This document shows, in pieces, positions 7,197 through 13,650 of a stretch of DNA of 17,046 bases. The DNA is from M55B165 sp051744245. Its GTDB lineage: Bacteria; Actinomycetota; Humimicrobiia; Humimicrobiales; Humimicrobiaceae. A model generated the notes under the pieces. The model saw only the letters and a list, made by a program, of their open reading frames with translations. It ran no database searches and was not told where the DNA came from. The stretch covers positions 1 through 17,046 of the forward strand of contig JBNJCV010000035.1 in NCBI GenBank assembly GCA_051744245.1, given 5' to 3'. The position numbers and the translations under genes were made by a program. Within the stretch, counting starts at the first letter, position 1; the number at the start of each line of letters is the position of its first letter.

Positions 7197-8482
7197 TCTA
7201 CATATATTTGTTTAGGGTTTTTGTTTAATATTTTTTCTGCAAATTCTACAGCTTCCCCAAAATTAAAGTAACCATCCCTAATCCTATTATAAAGGACAAC
7301 TGATATTGCTGACCTGGCATTCTTTTGGGCTCCATATGCTCCTTCTACAAACATGTAATCTCCGCCGAACCCAAATATCTTGTTTGACGGGAGAATCTCT
7401 ATAATCGAATCTAGGATATTTGAGTACAGTTTTGTAGAAACCTCGGCCAGCCAGCACAGGTTGAAATAGCAATTGGGATACATTTTAATCATTGCAATAA
7501 GCTTTCCGGTGTATGGGTAGCCGGCATGGAAGATATCAAATCTGGTATCCCTGTATTTAGTAACCAGAGGAGCTAGATATGAAGGATCAGAGTTTCTTAT
7601 GTCATTTAAGTTGCTTTCTATTAAGCCTGTATGTACCTGTACAGGCAGGTTAAATTCTATGGCTTTTTTTATGCAGTAATGTACCATGTAATCCTGGAAA
7701 GGCTTAATATCGGAAAAAGAGAGGGTATCCTGGCTGCTGGTAGATTTGTTTAGCTTAAATACTTTAAGAAAGCTTTCTTCTGCCTCCCGGTAACTTGTAT
7801 CCTCAAAAAATATATCCCTGCTGTAGGCAAGCCCTATTTTTATTCCATAAATATTTCTTTCCTCAATTATCTTATCTATAAGCATTATCACATCTTCTAA
7901 GCCATATATGCTGCAGCCATATTTTTCTTCAACCCAGCTTAAGCTCTGCAGGGAATTTGTTTCTAAAATTCTATCCGGCCTGAAAACGGGAAGAAAATAA
8001 TCTGCGTCGGGTTCTGTTTGCAGTATATCCTGTTTATCTAGAACCTCAAGATCGTTTAGGATATATCCTATATTTGATTTATCTTTTAGAATTTTTTCAT
8101 AGAAACCCGTCTTTTTGTTTTTTTGCATAAGCTGGGTAACCTTATGAACGGACTCTAGATCAATTGCTTCTATATTATAGATATCTTTTAGGGCGCAAAT
8201 TATAGTCCTAGCATAAGTGGTGTTTTTAATATTATCCCAATGGGGCCAGAATAATTCCCATTTTTTTTCAAGGCTGATTGAGGGATCCTGTAGTTTTGCA
8301 AAATCTTTTTCTGCCAGTCCCGAGCTAACCAAGTCTGTAGAGGCATAATGCTTAAACAGGTGGAAGAAGTCTATGCTTTTATTACGCCTTTCTGTTTCAT
8401 ACATCAGGTGTTCATGAGTGTCAAAGATTTCTATTGAATCTATATTATCCTGGATTTCTTTGAATAATTTTTTGTCTTCCAA
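7193..8482 (-). CDS. Amidohydrolase-superfamily metal-dependent hydrolase
   Basis: A TIM-barrel metallohydrolase of the amidohydrolase_2/uronate-isomerase-like group. The strand-1 metal ligands are in FDTHEHL (His23, His25). GIKIGLAY holds a candidate lysine ligand (Lys215). VQVHTGL (His284), FDIFHAGYPY (His319) and FGFGGDYMF (Asp375) supply the later ligands in the expected order. A long insertion (about residues 35-160) separates the first strand from the rest, as in uronate isomerases. The length of 429 residues fits. The start is TTG at 8482, preceded by AAGGAG at a good distance; no nearby ATG is as well placed. The gene runs against the CDF gene and ends with a 4-base overlap, leaving no room for a terminator. 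The substrate is not readable from the sequence. Confidence 0.85.
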   Translation of the reverse strand: MEDKKLFKEIQDNIDSIEIFDTHEHLMYETERRNKSIDFFHLFKHYASTDLVSSGLAEKDFAKLQDPSISLEKKWELFWPHWDNIKNTTYARTIICALKDIYNIEAIDLESVHKVTQLMQKNKKTGFYEKILKDKSNIGYILNDLEVLDKQDILQTEPDADYFLPVFRPDRILETNSLQSLSWVEEKYGCSIYGLEDVIMLIDKIIEERNIYGIKIGLAYSRDIFFEDTSYREAEESFLKVFKLNKSTSSQDTLSFSDIKPFQDYMVHYCIKKAIEFNLPVQVHTGLIESNLNDIRNSDPSYLAPLVTKYRDTRFDIFHAGYPYTGKLIAMIKMYPNCYFNLCWLAEVSTKLYSNILDSIIEILPSNKIFGFGGDYMFVEGAYGAQKNARSAISVVLYNRIRDGYFNFGEAVEFAEKILNKNPKQIYVD

Positions 8483-8511
8483 TGGCTCTCCTTAATTGGT
8501 ATTACCAGTTA

Positions 8512-8540
8512 ATTCTAAGTAATAAAAAAATAAAAGTAAA
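8512..8540 (-). promoter_or_regulatory. probable promoter of the amidohydrolase gene
   Basis: Read on the minus strand, TTTACT (8540-8535) is followed after exactly 17 bases by TAGAAT (8517-8512). The predicted start is about 22 bases before the TTG, just ahead of the AAGGAG ribosome site. Its spacer lies in a long A/T tract that also separates the divergent operon. Confidence 0.45.
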
Positions 8541-8559
8541 AAAAAATAAAAAAATAACT

Positions 8560-8565
8560 TATAAT
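8560..8565 (+). promoter_or_regulatory. possible -10 box of the 8595-11195 operon
   Basis: TATAAT lies 29 bases before the ATG at 8595. No recognisable -35 stands upstream; the place is taken by an A-rich tract (about 8521-8556) that could act as an UP element. Only the -10 is supported. Confidence 0.35.
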
Positions 8566-8594
8566 TTTTAACAAAACAAAGCAAAGGAGGGTTA

Positions 8595-9017
8595 ATGTCA
8601 AAAATAACAAATGAAGAATTAAAGGAAGGTAAAAAGCAGTTAGAGGGCATACTTATATTATGCTGGGTTTTGGCCATTATTCTAGGCTTGAGCCTGGTTA
8701 CGTCCTGGTCTGACCCTTTGGAGGTTATACGTGCAGACATGTGGAGGGGGGACTTTGGCATAAGGAGTTTCGTTTGGTTTTTTGCGGGTATTGCATCCAT
8801 TCCTTTTAAGGCCATTTATTCACTTATTGCACCTGCCCTCTATATTGTGGAGCTTGTGGGCATATACCAGAGAAAGGCCTTTGCTGTGCCCCTGGGAAGG
8901 GCAGTTTTAGTGGTAACCATGGTTTTTTTATTTCCAATAGGAACTATAATAGGGGCAATACTATGGAAGAGGTTTAACCACCCGTCGGCAAAAAAATATC
9001 TAAATTATGAGGAGTAA
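8595..9017 (+). CDS. Multi-pass membrane protein, hypothetical
   Basis: I do not recognise a family. The protein has 140 residues: a charged N-terminal helix (about 1-16), a clear TM segment (about 17-36), and a Trp- and Arg-containing loop (about 37-56). Two or more hydrophobic stretches follow between about 57 and 91, with a last TM at about 98-124 and a polar tail. Four TM segments are likely. The ATG has a strong AAAGGAGGG site. It is the first gene of a five-gene run in which neighbours are 2 to 4 bases apart or overlap, so it shares a transcript with the 2TM protein, the acetyltransferase and the RNA-repair-like pair. Its role is unknown. Confidence 0.8.
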   Translation: MSKITNEELKEGKKQLEGILILCWVLAIILGLSLVTSWSDPLEVIRADMWRGDFGIRSFVWFFAGIASIPFKAIYSLIAPALYIVELVGIYQRKAFAVPLGRAVLVVTMVFLFPIGTIIGAILWKRFNHPSAKKYLNYEE

Positions 9018-9019
9018 AC

Positions 9020-9295
9020 ATGGAGAAGGAAGAAAAATACAAGAAAGCTAAAAAAAGAGTTGAAGAGATCAAAGGTTTTTTCAGCCACCTTTTTTCATAT
9101 ATTGGTGTAAATATTATTTTAATTGTTGTAAACCTGGTAACTAATCCGGATAACCTTTGGTTTTACTGGGTAACTTTGTTTTGGGGGATAGGTGTATTCT
9201 GGCATGCTATGGGTGTATTTGTTTTTGAGAGAATTACCGGCAAGAAGTGGGAACAGAAAAAAATTAAGGAAATTATGAAAAAAATGGATGGCTAA
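9020..9295 (+). CDS. 2TM-domain protein, copy 1
   Basis: A 91-residue protein of the 2TM domain family. It has a Lys/Glu-rich N-terminal helix (about 1-20), then two TM segments (about 22-41 and 47-68) joined by a short NPDNLWFYW loop. A basic C-terminal helix (KKWEQKKIKEIMKK) follows. The loop and the second segment (WGIGVFWHAMGVFVFE) carry the conserved aromatic and His residues. In other proteins this domain is often found beside sensor kinases or alone; its function is not known. The ATG is 2 bases after the previous stop, and the 3' end overlaps the acetyltransferase start by 8 bases. A close paralog is at 16741-17016: 64 of 85 aligned core residues are identical by my count. Confidence 0.88.
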   Translation: MEKEEKYKKAKKRVEEIKGFFSHLFSYIGVNIILIVVNLVTNPDNLWFYWVTLFWGIGVFWHAMGVFVFERITGKKWEQKKIKEIMKKMDG

Positions 9296-10118
9296 ATTCG
9301 TTGTTATGGGTGAAGAAAATGTTATAAATAGGGCAGAATGGCCCCAAACTATAAACTCTATAAAAGATGGTTTACTTGAAATAGGACTAGAAGAAGGAAT
9401 GACAGTATTAGTTCATTCTTCGCTAAGCTCAATGGGTTGGGTATGCGGCGGAGCCGTAGCTGTAATATGTGCCCTTCAGTCAGTATTGAGTAAATCAGGA
9501 ACCCTGGTTATGCCTGTGCACTCAGGGCACCTTTCAGACCCTAAATACTGGACAAGCCCTCCTGTGCCTGAAAAATGGTGGCCAACTATAAGGGAGACCA
9601 TGCCTCCCTTCTATGAGGATATTACCCCCTCTATGGGGATGGGGGAGATTGCAGAATGTTTCAGGAAAACAAGGGGAGCTTTAAGGAGCGGCCATCCTCA
9701 TTTTTCGTTTTGTGCATGGGGAAAGTATGCCCGTAAAACCGTAGGCAGGCATAGCCTTGAATTTGGATTGGGGGAGGCTTCTCCTTTATCTACTATATAT
9801 AGATTAGGCGGGCATGTTCTGCTTTTGGGTGTAAGCCATATAAGCAATACTTCCCTGCATCTGGCAGAATACAGGGCAGATTACCCGGATAAGAAGAAAA
9901 AGGTAAGGTCTGCGCCCATAGTTATTAAGGGGAAGAGAATCTGGGCTGATTTTGAGGATATAGACCTACGCTGTGATGATTTTGAAGATATCGGTAAAGA
10001 ATTCAAGTGCCATTCAGAAACATTAAGGGAAGCAAAAATAGGCCTAGCTCAGTCCCATTTTTTTTCACAAAAGGAATTAGTTGATTTTGCAGTCAATTGG
10101 ATGGAAGAAAACAGGTAA
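9288..10118 (+). CDS. AAC(3)-family N-acetyltransferase (YokD-like)
   Basis: An acetyl-CoA-dependent enzyme of the antibiotic N-acetyltransferase family that includes the aminoglycoside 3-N-acetyltransferases. Family blocks in order: VLVHSSLSSMGWVCGGAVAV (about residues 41-60), GTLVMPVHSGHLSDP, an SMGMGEIAECFR block (about 115-126) and RSGHPHFSFCAWG (about 133-145). LLLGVSHISNTSLHLAEY (about 178-195) and a C-terminal region follow. At 276 residues the length is normal, so it is probably intact. The start may be ATG 9288 (8-base overlap with the 2TM gene) or ATG 9306; neither has a good ribosome site. Chromosomal members of this family often have unknown natural substrates, so drug resistance cannot be assumed. 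It shares an operon with an RNA-repair-like pair, an unusual neighbour. Confidence 0.88.
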   Translation: MAKFVVMGEENVINRAEWPQTINSIKDGLLEIGLEEGMTVLVHSSLSSMGWVCGGAVAVICALQSVLSKSGTLVMPVHSGHLSDPKYWTSPPVPEKWWPTIRETMPPFYEDITPSMGMGEIAECFRKTRGALRSGHPHFSFCAWGKYARKTVGRHSLEFGLGEASPLSTIYRLGGHVLLLGVSHISNTSLHLAEYRADYPDKKKKVRSAPIVIKGKRIWADFEDIDLRCDDFEDIGKEFKCHSETLREAKIGLAQSHFFSQKELVDFAVNWMEENR

Positions 10119-10122
10119 TAAC

Positions 10123-10782
10123 ATGATGAATAAAATATTACAGGTAATGGTGGGCTCTTATGCCCATGGCCTGGCAAAAGAAGAAAGCGATATTGATTAC
10201 AGGGGAGTTTTTGTGGAAAACACAAGGCAACTGTTAAAGCTTAACCCAGAAAAAAAAGATACAATTTGGAATGAAGGAGAAAGGGATTCTACCTTTTATG
10301 AAGTTGCTAAGTTTCTGCTGATGGCTGTAAAGGGGGTTCCCACGATTTTGGAAGTTTTCCTGGCTCCGGTGGTTTTCCAGGATGACTATGGAAAGAGATT
10401 GAGGGAACTATTCCCATATGTATGGAATTCTAAAAATGTTAGGGATTCTTTTATCAATTACAGCAAAAACCAGAGGAAAAAATTTTTAGAGGACAAGGGA
10501 GGTAGAAGAAATAAGTATGGTGTTAATTACTTGAGGGCTTTATATAATGGGTTTGAGCTTTTGGATTCAGGTAAGAATTTTTCAATTAATTTAGAAGACT
10601 CACCTATATTTAAAAAATTAAAAAGAATAAGGGAGGGCAACTACAGGATAGGAGAAGTAATAGATGAAGCTCTTTACTGGGAAAATGAGCTGAAGCAAGC
10701 TTATGCCAGGAATCCAGGAAAGGAAAGCGATATGGAAAATATTGAAAATTTTTTATTTGAAATCAGGAAGGCTTATTGGTGA
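10123..10782 (+). CDS. RlaP-type nucleotidyltransferase (DNA polymerase beta superfamily)
   Basis: A predicted nucleotidyltransferase of the RlaP (RNA-ligase-associated protein, PF10127-like) group. The metal-binding motif is GS-x10-DxD, seen as GSYAHG ending SDIDYRG (Gly11, Ser12, Asp23, Asp25). It is followed by a third acidic site in ERDSTFYEVAKFL (Asp55) and the family block VKGVPTILEVFLAP. The remainder (about 85-219) is helical. The start is ATG at 10123 (or 10126), 4 bases after the acetyltransferase stop; the frame is open further up only because it overlaps that gene. The end overlaps the 3'-phosphatase gene in a GTGA arrangement. Members of this group are known beside RNA ligases and predicted to act on RNA ends. 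No ligase is present in this window. Confidence 0.85.
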   Translation: MMNKILQVMVGSYAHGLAKEESDIDYRGVFVENTRQLLKLNPEKKDTIWNEGERDSTFYEVAKFLLMAVKGVPTILEVFLAPVVFQDDYGKRLRELFPYVWNSKNVRDSFINYSKNQRKKFLEDKGGRRNKYGVNYLRALYNGFELLDSGKNFSINLEDSPIFKKLKRIREGNYRIGEVIDEALYWENELKQAYARNPGKESDMENIENFLFEIRKAYW

Positions 10783-11195
10783 AAAGAAAAGCAATAATTT
10801 GTGATATAGACAACACCCTTTCCATCAGGGGCAAAAGAGGTATTTATGATTTTAAAAAAGTGGAAGTAGATAAGCCCAATAAGCCTGTGGCCAAAATAGT
10901 GGAGCTTTTCTATAAAAACGGATTTAAAATTATCCTGGTTTCGGGGAGGGAGGAAAAATACAGCAAAGAAACCATCAGGTGGCTGGAGGAGAATGCTATC
11001 CCTTATAATAATATTTATTTCAGGAAGCAGGGAGATACCAGGCAGGACAAAATGGTAAAAAAGGAGATATATGAAAAATATATAAAACAAACAGCAGAAG
11101 TGCTATTTGTTTTAGAGGACAGGAACCGGGTGGTGGATATGTGGAGAAAGGATTTAAATTTAACCTGCCTGCAGGTTGGTTACGGAAATTATTGA
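10779..11195 (+). CDS. Stand-alone polynucleotide kinase 3'-phosphatase-like enzyme (T4 PseT phosphatase domain)
   Basis: A HAD-fold phosphatase matching the C-terminal half of T4 polynucleotide kinase, which removes 3'-phosphate or 2',3'-cyclic phosphate from RNA ends. Motif I is CDIDNTL (Asp9, Asp11). It is followed by RGIYD, VSGRE (54-58), QGDTRQD (84-90), VKKEI and LEDRNRVVDMWR (112-123), all in the T4 order. In the last motif the first of the two T4 acidic residues is Glu rather than Asp. The kinase half is absent: the protein has only 138 residues. GTG at 10779 is the preferred start, since it forms a GTGA overlap with the RlaP stop and lies 8 bases after AGGAAG; a TTG one codon earlier is possible. 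Overlap with RlaP implies coupled expression and a shared role in RNA-end processing. Confidence 0.88.
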   Translation: MKRKAIICDIDNTLSIRGKRGIYDFKKVEVDKPNKPVAKIVELFYKNGFKIILVSGREEKYSKETIRWLEENAIPYNNIYFRKQGDTRQDKMVKKEIYEKYIKQTAEVLFVLEDRNRVVDMWRKDLNLTCLQVGYGNY

Positions 11196-11198
11196 AGT

Positions 11199-11411
11199 TT
11201 AGGGCAGGTCTTTCTTTACCAGTAACTTCTTGGCAATTTCTTCATCCTTTTCTTCTACTGACAAGGTAACCCCATTGGCAATTTGCTGTGAAGGATACAT
11301 TTGCCCCGCATCATCTGAAAATATAAAGGATTCTATTCCGTTTCCCTTCAAATAGCTTTTAGCTAGTTCAGCTTCAAGCCTGGAATTAAATATTTTAACT
11401 GTTTTTTTCAT
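11199..11411 (-). CDS. DUF2007-like small protein
   Basis: A 70-residue soluble protein resembling the DUF2007 (putative signal-transducing) family. It has a short strand VKIFNSRLEAELAKSYLKGNGI, where the helix after 'EAELAK' is typical, then an acidic SDDAGQM segment and GVTLSVEEKDEEIAKKLL. Members are thought to have a small ferredoxin-like fold; the function is unknown. It lies 3 bases from the stop of the convergent phosphatase gene. The ATG has no ribosome-binding site, and a perfect TATAAT lies 6 bases before it, so the message may be leaderless. Confidence 0.8.
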   Translation of the reverse strand: MKKTVKIFNSRLEAELAKSYLKGNGIESFIFSDDAGQMYPSQQIANGVTLSVEEKDEEIAKKLLVKKDLP

Positions 11412-11417
11412 ATTACC

Positions 11418-11423
11418 ATTATA
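11418..11423 (-). promoter_or_regulatory. -10 box, possible leaderless transcript
   Basis: On the minus strand TATAAT (11423-11418) is followed by GGTAAT and then the ATG (11411-11409). A start 7 bases after the box would fall on the A of the ATG. The -35 region is poor (TTTAAA 16 bases upstream), so confidence is modest. Confidence 0.4.
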
Positions 11424-11506
11424 AGGGAAAATTAAAATTTTTAAACTAGGCTAAATGTTATATCATTAGGAAACAAATGTATAAATAAATTTGGAGGTGT
11501 CCCTAA

Positions 11507-12184
11507 GTGGAATTTGAAGGCTTTAGCAGTGACGATTTTTGCTTTTTCATAGATATGCCAAAAAGCTACAAGAGGAAAATCAGGAAAAAAATCGAAAATT
11601 TTGGCAATATTGTGTACAAGGATTTAAGCAGCTACATCCAGGATTCATACAAGGTTCACAAAAGCAATGCACTAAAGGATGGGATTAAAAAGGCATGGTA
11701 TAGCATAGGGAAAGCATACCAGGACAGAAGTCAATTCCAGTTATGTGGAATGACAATCTATATCCAGGTAAACCAGCTGGGGTTTAATTCTATTGCCAGG
11801 GGCGGCTCCTTTAGGGACAACAAGCCTATAGGGATGTTATATTATAAAATTTCCAGGGACCCGGAATCTTTTATGCAGTTGCTCCGCTCTTATGGAAAAA
11901 ATTATTTTTTAAAGTTTTTTAGAAGAAAACCCTTGAGGGGGGACCAGATAAGGCCAGGACTGGAGAAATGGGAAACATTTTTAGAGATCAGGCTGGATAA
12001 AATTAATTTTGATTTTATAGAATACATATTGGCGGTATTGGAGCAAAACAAGTTGCCTGGAATACAAATTTGTACTGGGATAGAGCCAAGCCAGGATATA
12101 CTGGCAAATCCTGAAAAATTGGTTAAGAAGTCAGTAGCTATATTAGAAAAACTCCATAAGTTCCTGGATTTTATGGAAGCTTAG
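11507..12184 (+). CDS. Unrecognised 225-aa protein
   Basis: I do not recognise a family with confidence. The protein has 225 residues, is basic and aromatic-rich, and has no signal peptide or TM segment. It starts MEFEGFSSDDFCFF and has a basic helix (SYKRKIRKKIENFG). A middle beta-rich part follows (QFQLCGMTIYIQVNQLGFN, then ARGGSFRDNKPIGMLYYK), then a basic FFRRKPLRGDQ loop and a helical C-terminal part. The first segment faintly recalls the opening of DUF1054 proteins, but I would not assign it. The GTG start is well supported by GGAGGTG 7 bases upstream. It ends with a 4-base overlap against the convergent TPR gene and stands alone on its strand. Confidence 0.75.
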   Translation: MEFEGFSSDDFCFFIDMPKSYKRKIRKKIENFGNIVYKDLSSYIQDSYKVHKSNALKDGIKKAWYSIGKAYQDRSQFQLCGMTIYIQVNQLGFNSIARGGSFRDNKPIGMLYYKISRDPESFMQLLRSYGKNYFLKFFRRKPLRGDQIRPGLEKWETFLEIRLDKINFDFIEYILAVLEQNKLPGIQICTGIEPSQDILANPEKLVKKSVAILEKLHKFLDFMEA

Positions 12185-12534
12185 AAGTTGAATTTTTTTG
12201 CAAGCTTTTTATAAATTTTAGACTTTGGCTTCATGGATAATGCTATCTTTATATGTCCCCTGGCTCTGGCAATGTTTCCTTCTTTTGCCAAGCATAAAGA
12301 CAAGCCGTAATGGGCAAAATCATTAGCCGCGTCTATGTCTACAGCTTTTTTAAAATTTTTTTTGGCAGAGGCGTAAAAGCCACAATTATAATAAGCTCTG
12401 CCCAAAGCCTCCCTTATAGAACCTTTATTAGGCTCACAGGATTTAGCTTTTTCCAGATGCATTATAGCCTTTAGGAAATCTTTTTTCCTAGATAATTTTT
12501 TACCTTTTCTATAATGATAATAAGCGTTAGTCAT
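12181..12534 (-). CDS. Small TPR-repeat protein
   Basis: A 117-residue protein made almost wholly of about three tetratricopeptide repeats. The helix pairs have the expected spacing of small and aromatic residues: AYYHYRKGKKLSRKKDFLKA, then AYYNCGFYASAKKNFKKAV and AHYGLSLCLAKEGNIARAR. The protein is strongly basic. TPR units act as protein-binding scaffolds; there is no enzymatic domain. It starts with ATG at 12534, only 64 bases from the divergent lipoprotein gene, so control of the two may be linked. The partner is unknown. Confidence 0.85.
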   Translation of the reverse strand: MTNAYYHYRKGKKLSRKKDFLKAIMHLEKAKSCEPNKGSIREALGRAYYNCGFYASAKKNFKKAVDIDAANDFAHYGLSLCLAKEGNIARARGHIKIALSMKPKSKIYKKLAKKFNF

Positions 12535-12541
12535 TTTTAGT

Positions 12542-12570
12542 TTGATAGTAAAATGTTACTTTTATAAAAT
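12542..12570 (+). promoter_or_regulatory. Promoter of the HExxH lipoprotein gene
   Basis: TTGATA (12542-12547) and TAAAAT (12565-12570) are exactly 17 bases apart, a close match to a sigma-70 promoter. The predicted start near 12577 leaves a leader of about 22 bases that includes the AAAGG site before the ATG at 12599. It is one of the two best promoter matches in the window. Confidence 0.6.
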
Positions 12571-12598
12571 AGCAAAAATAAATTATATTTAAAAGGCT

Positions 12599-13441
12599 AT
12601 GAAAATAAAATATTTATTGGCGGCAGTATCTATATTATGCATGTATGCACTTGGTTGCAGCAGATACCTGGATGTCCCTGAGGGTGAGTGGAAACTAACA
12701 AGCTCAGAGCATTTCAATTACCATTACCAGGCAAATTCTAAATTAAGCCCGGAGGATTTAAGCGGGGCCATAGAAAGGCTGGAGTGGTTCTGGGATTTTG
12801 CGGCCGGGGTTTGGGATTATGACAGTAAAAAAATTGATTATTATTATTTTTTATCCAGGGAAGATGTAAAAAAACTGACTGGCCGGGACATGAATGCCAA
12901 GGCCATAGTGGAAAAAGACATTGTTTTAAGCATTTTTGCCTCAGATACCCATGAAGTATCCCACCTGTTTACAACTCCTGCCGGATCTTCTTTAGACATT
13001 GCTAATTTCTGGATGGAAGGCATAGCCATGTATTATACCTGGCCTAAATTATATTATCCACCAGGCGAAGCCCGCTTATATGCAGAGCCATTGGGCGCCT
13101 GGCATGGCCATTCAGTCCACTACTGGGCAAAAGAGCTGCTGGTAGAAGGCAATTTGCCCGATTTAGAGCCTCTAATCTATGGTAACCGTCATTTTGATTC
13201 ACTGGATGCTAATACCGGCTATCCCGTGGCAGGGTCATTTGTAACCTATCTTCTAGGCAGGGGGCATTCCGATTTAGGGATGGTGGAAAAATACATGGTA
13301 TTTATGGATTCTGCAAATAAGGCAAATTCAAAAGAGGAAGTAAAACTGGTCTTTTCGGATGTGTTTGGAAAAAAATTTATCCAGGTTGAGAGGGGCTGGA
13401 AAGAATTTTTACTGGATTGGCAGGAAGAAAGCTTATATTAA
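12599..13441 (+). CDS. Lipoprotein with HExxH metallopeptidase motif (peptidase MA/gluzincin-like)
   Basis: A predicted secreted, lipid-anchored zinc metallopeptidase. Residues 1-20 form a lipoprotein signal ending ALGC with Cys20. The zinc motif is HEVSH (residues 118-122), and FWMEGIAMYY places Glu140 18 residues after the second His, matching the WxxEGxA helix of gluzincins such as the peptidase MA family. The region before it (about 35-110) has aromatic strands like the N-terminal part of those enzymes. Another block (YPVAGSFVTYLLGRG) resembles the late conserved helix in the same group. At 280 residues the length is plausible for a single-domain enzyme. The ATG has AAAGG upstream and its own promoter. 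The target is unknown, and other HExxH lipoproteins of unknown activity exist. Confidence 0.8.
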   Translation: MKIKYLLAAVSILCMYALGCSRYLDVPEGEWKLTSSEHFNYHYQANSKLSPEDLSGAIERLEWFWDFAAGVWDYDSKKIDYYYFLSREDVKKLTGRDMNAKAIVEKDIVLSIFASDTHEVSHLFTTPAGSSLDIANFWMEGIAMYYTWPKLYYPPGEARLYAEPLGAWHGHSVHYWAKELLVEGNLPDLEPLIYGNRHFDSLDANTGYPVAGSFVTYLLGRGHSDLGMVEKYMVFMDSANKANSKEEVKLVFSDVFGKKFIQVERGWKEFLLDWQEESLY

Positions 13442-13591
13442 ATTTAAAAAATAATGCATAAGACATTTTAATTATAGTGATATCTAACGGAGATAATAAA
13501 ACTAGCCAAGCCTTTAAAGATTTAGGAATAAAAAACCAGTCCTAACAGGAATAGGGAATGTAAAATAAATTTTAAATAAAAGACAACAATT

Positions 13592-13620
13592 TTGATATTT
13601 GACTACAAATTGTATATAAT
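13592..13620 (+). promoter_or_regulatory. Promoter of the MNT/HEPN locus
   Basis: TTGATA (13592-13597) and a perfect TATAAT (13615-13620) are separated by 17 bases, predicting a start near 13627, 24 bases before the ATG at 13651. Tandem repeats cover its spacer, -10 box and start site, so a bound repressor would block it. Confidence 0.6.
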
Positions 13621-13640
13621 TGACTACAATATGTATAAAG
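13599..13640 (+). repeat. Two tandem 21-bp operator-like repeats
   Basis: Two adjacent copies begin TTGACTACAA at 13599 and at 13620 and agree at 17 of 21 positions. The period of 21 bases is two turns of B-DNA, so both would face the same side. Copy 1 holds the palindrome TACAA-A-TTGTA; copy 2 holds a shorter one, TACA-ATA-TGTA. A degenerate third match, GACAACAA, begins at 13582. The repeats overlap the promoter of the gene for an N-terminal winged-HTH protein, which makes auto-repression likely. Confidence 0.6.
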
Positions 13641-13650
13641 GAATTGAATT

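Noticed and set aside
8521..8556. A-rich tract as a terminator or repeat array
   Set aside because: No stem precedes it on either strand; it is better read as AT-rich DNA between divergent promoters.
10780..11195. UGA reassigned to an amino acid throughout the genome
   Set aside because: UGA is the natural end of the RlaP and 3'-phosphatase genes, each at the expected family length.
13477..13545. Short frame with protein-like residues (VISNGDNKTSQAF...) between the lipoprotein and MNT genes
   Set aside because: Only 22 codons, no ribosome site and a stop just upstream; at most a gene remnant I cannot identify. The gap 13442-13581 otherwise shows nothing.
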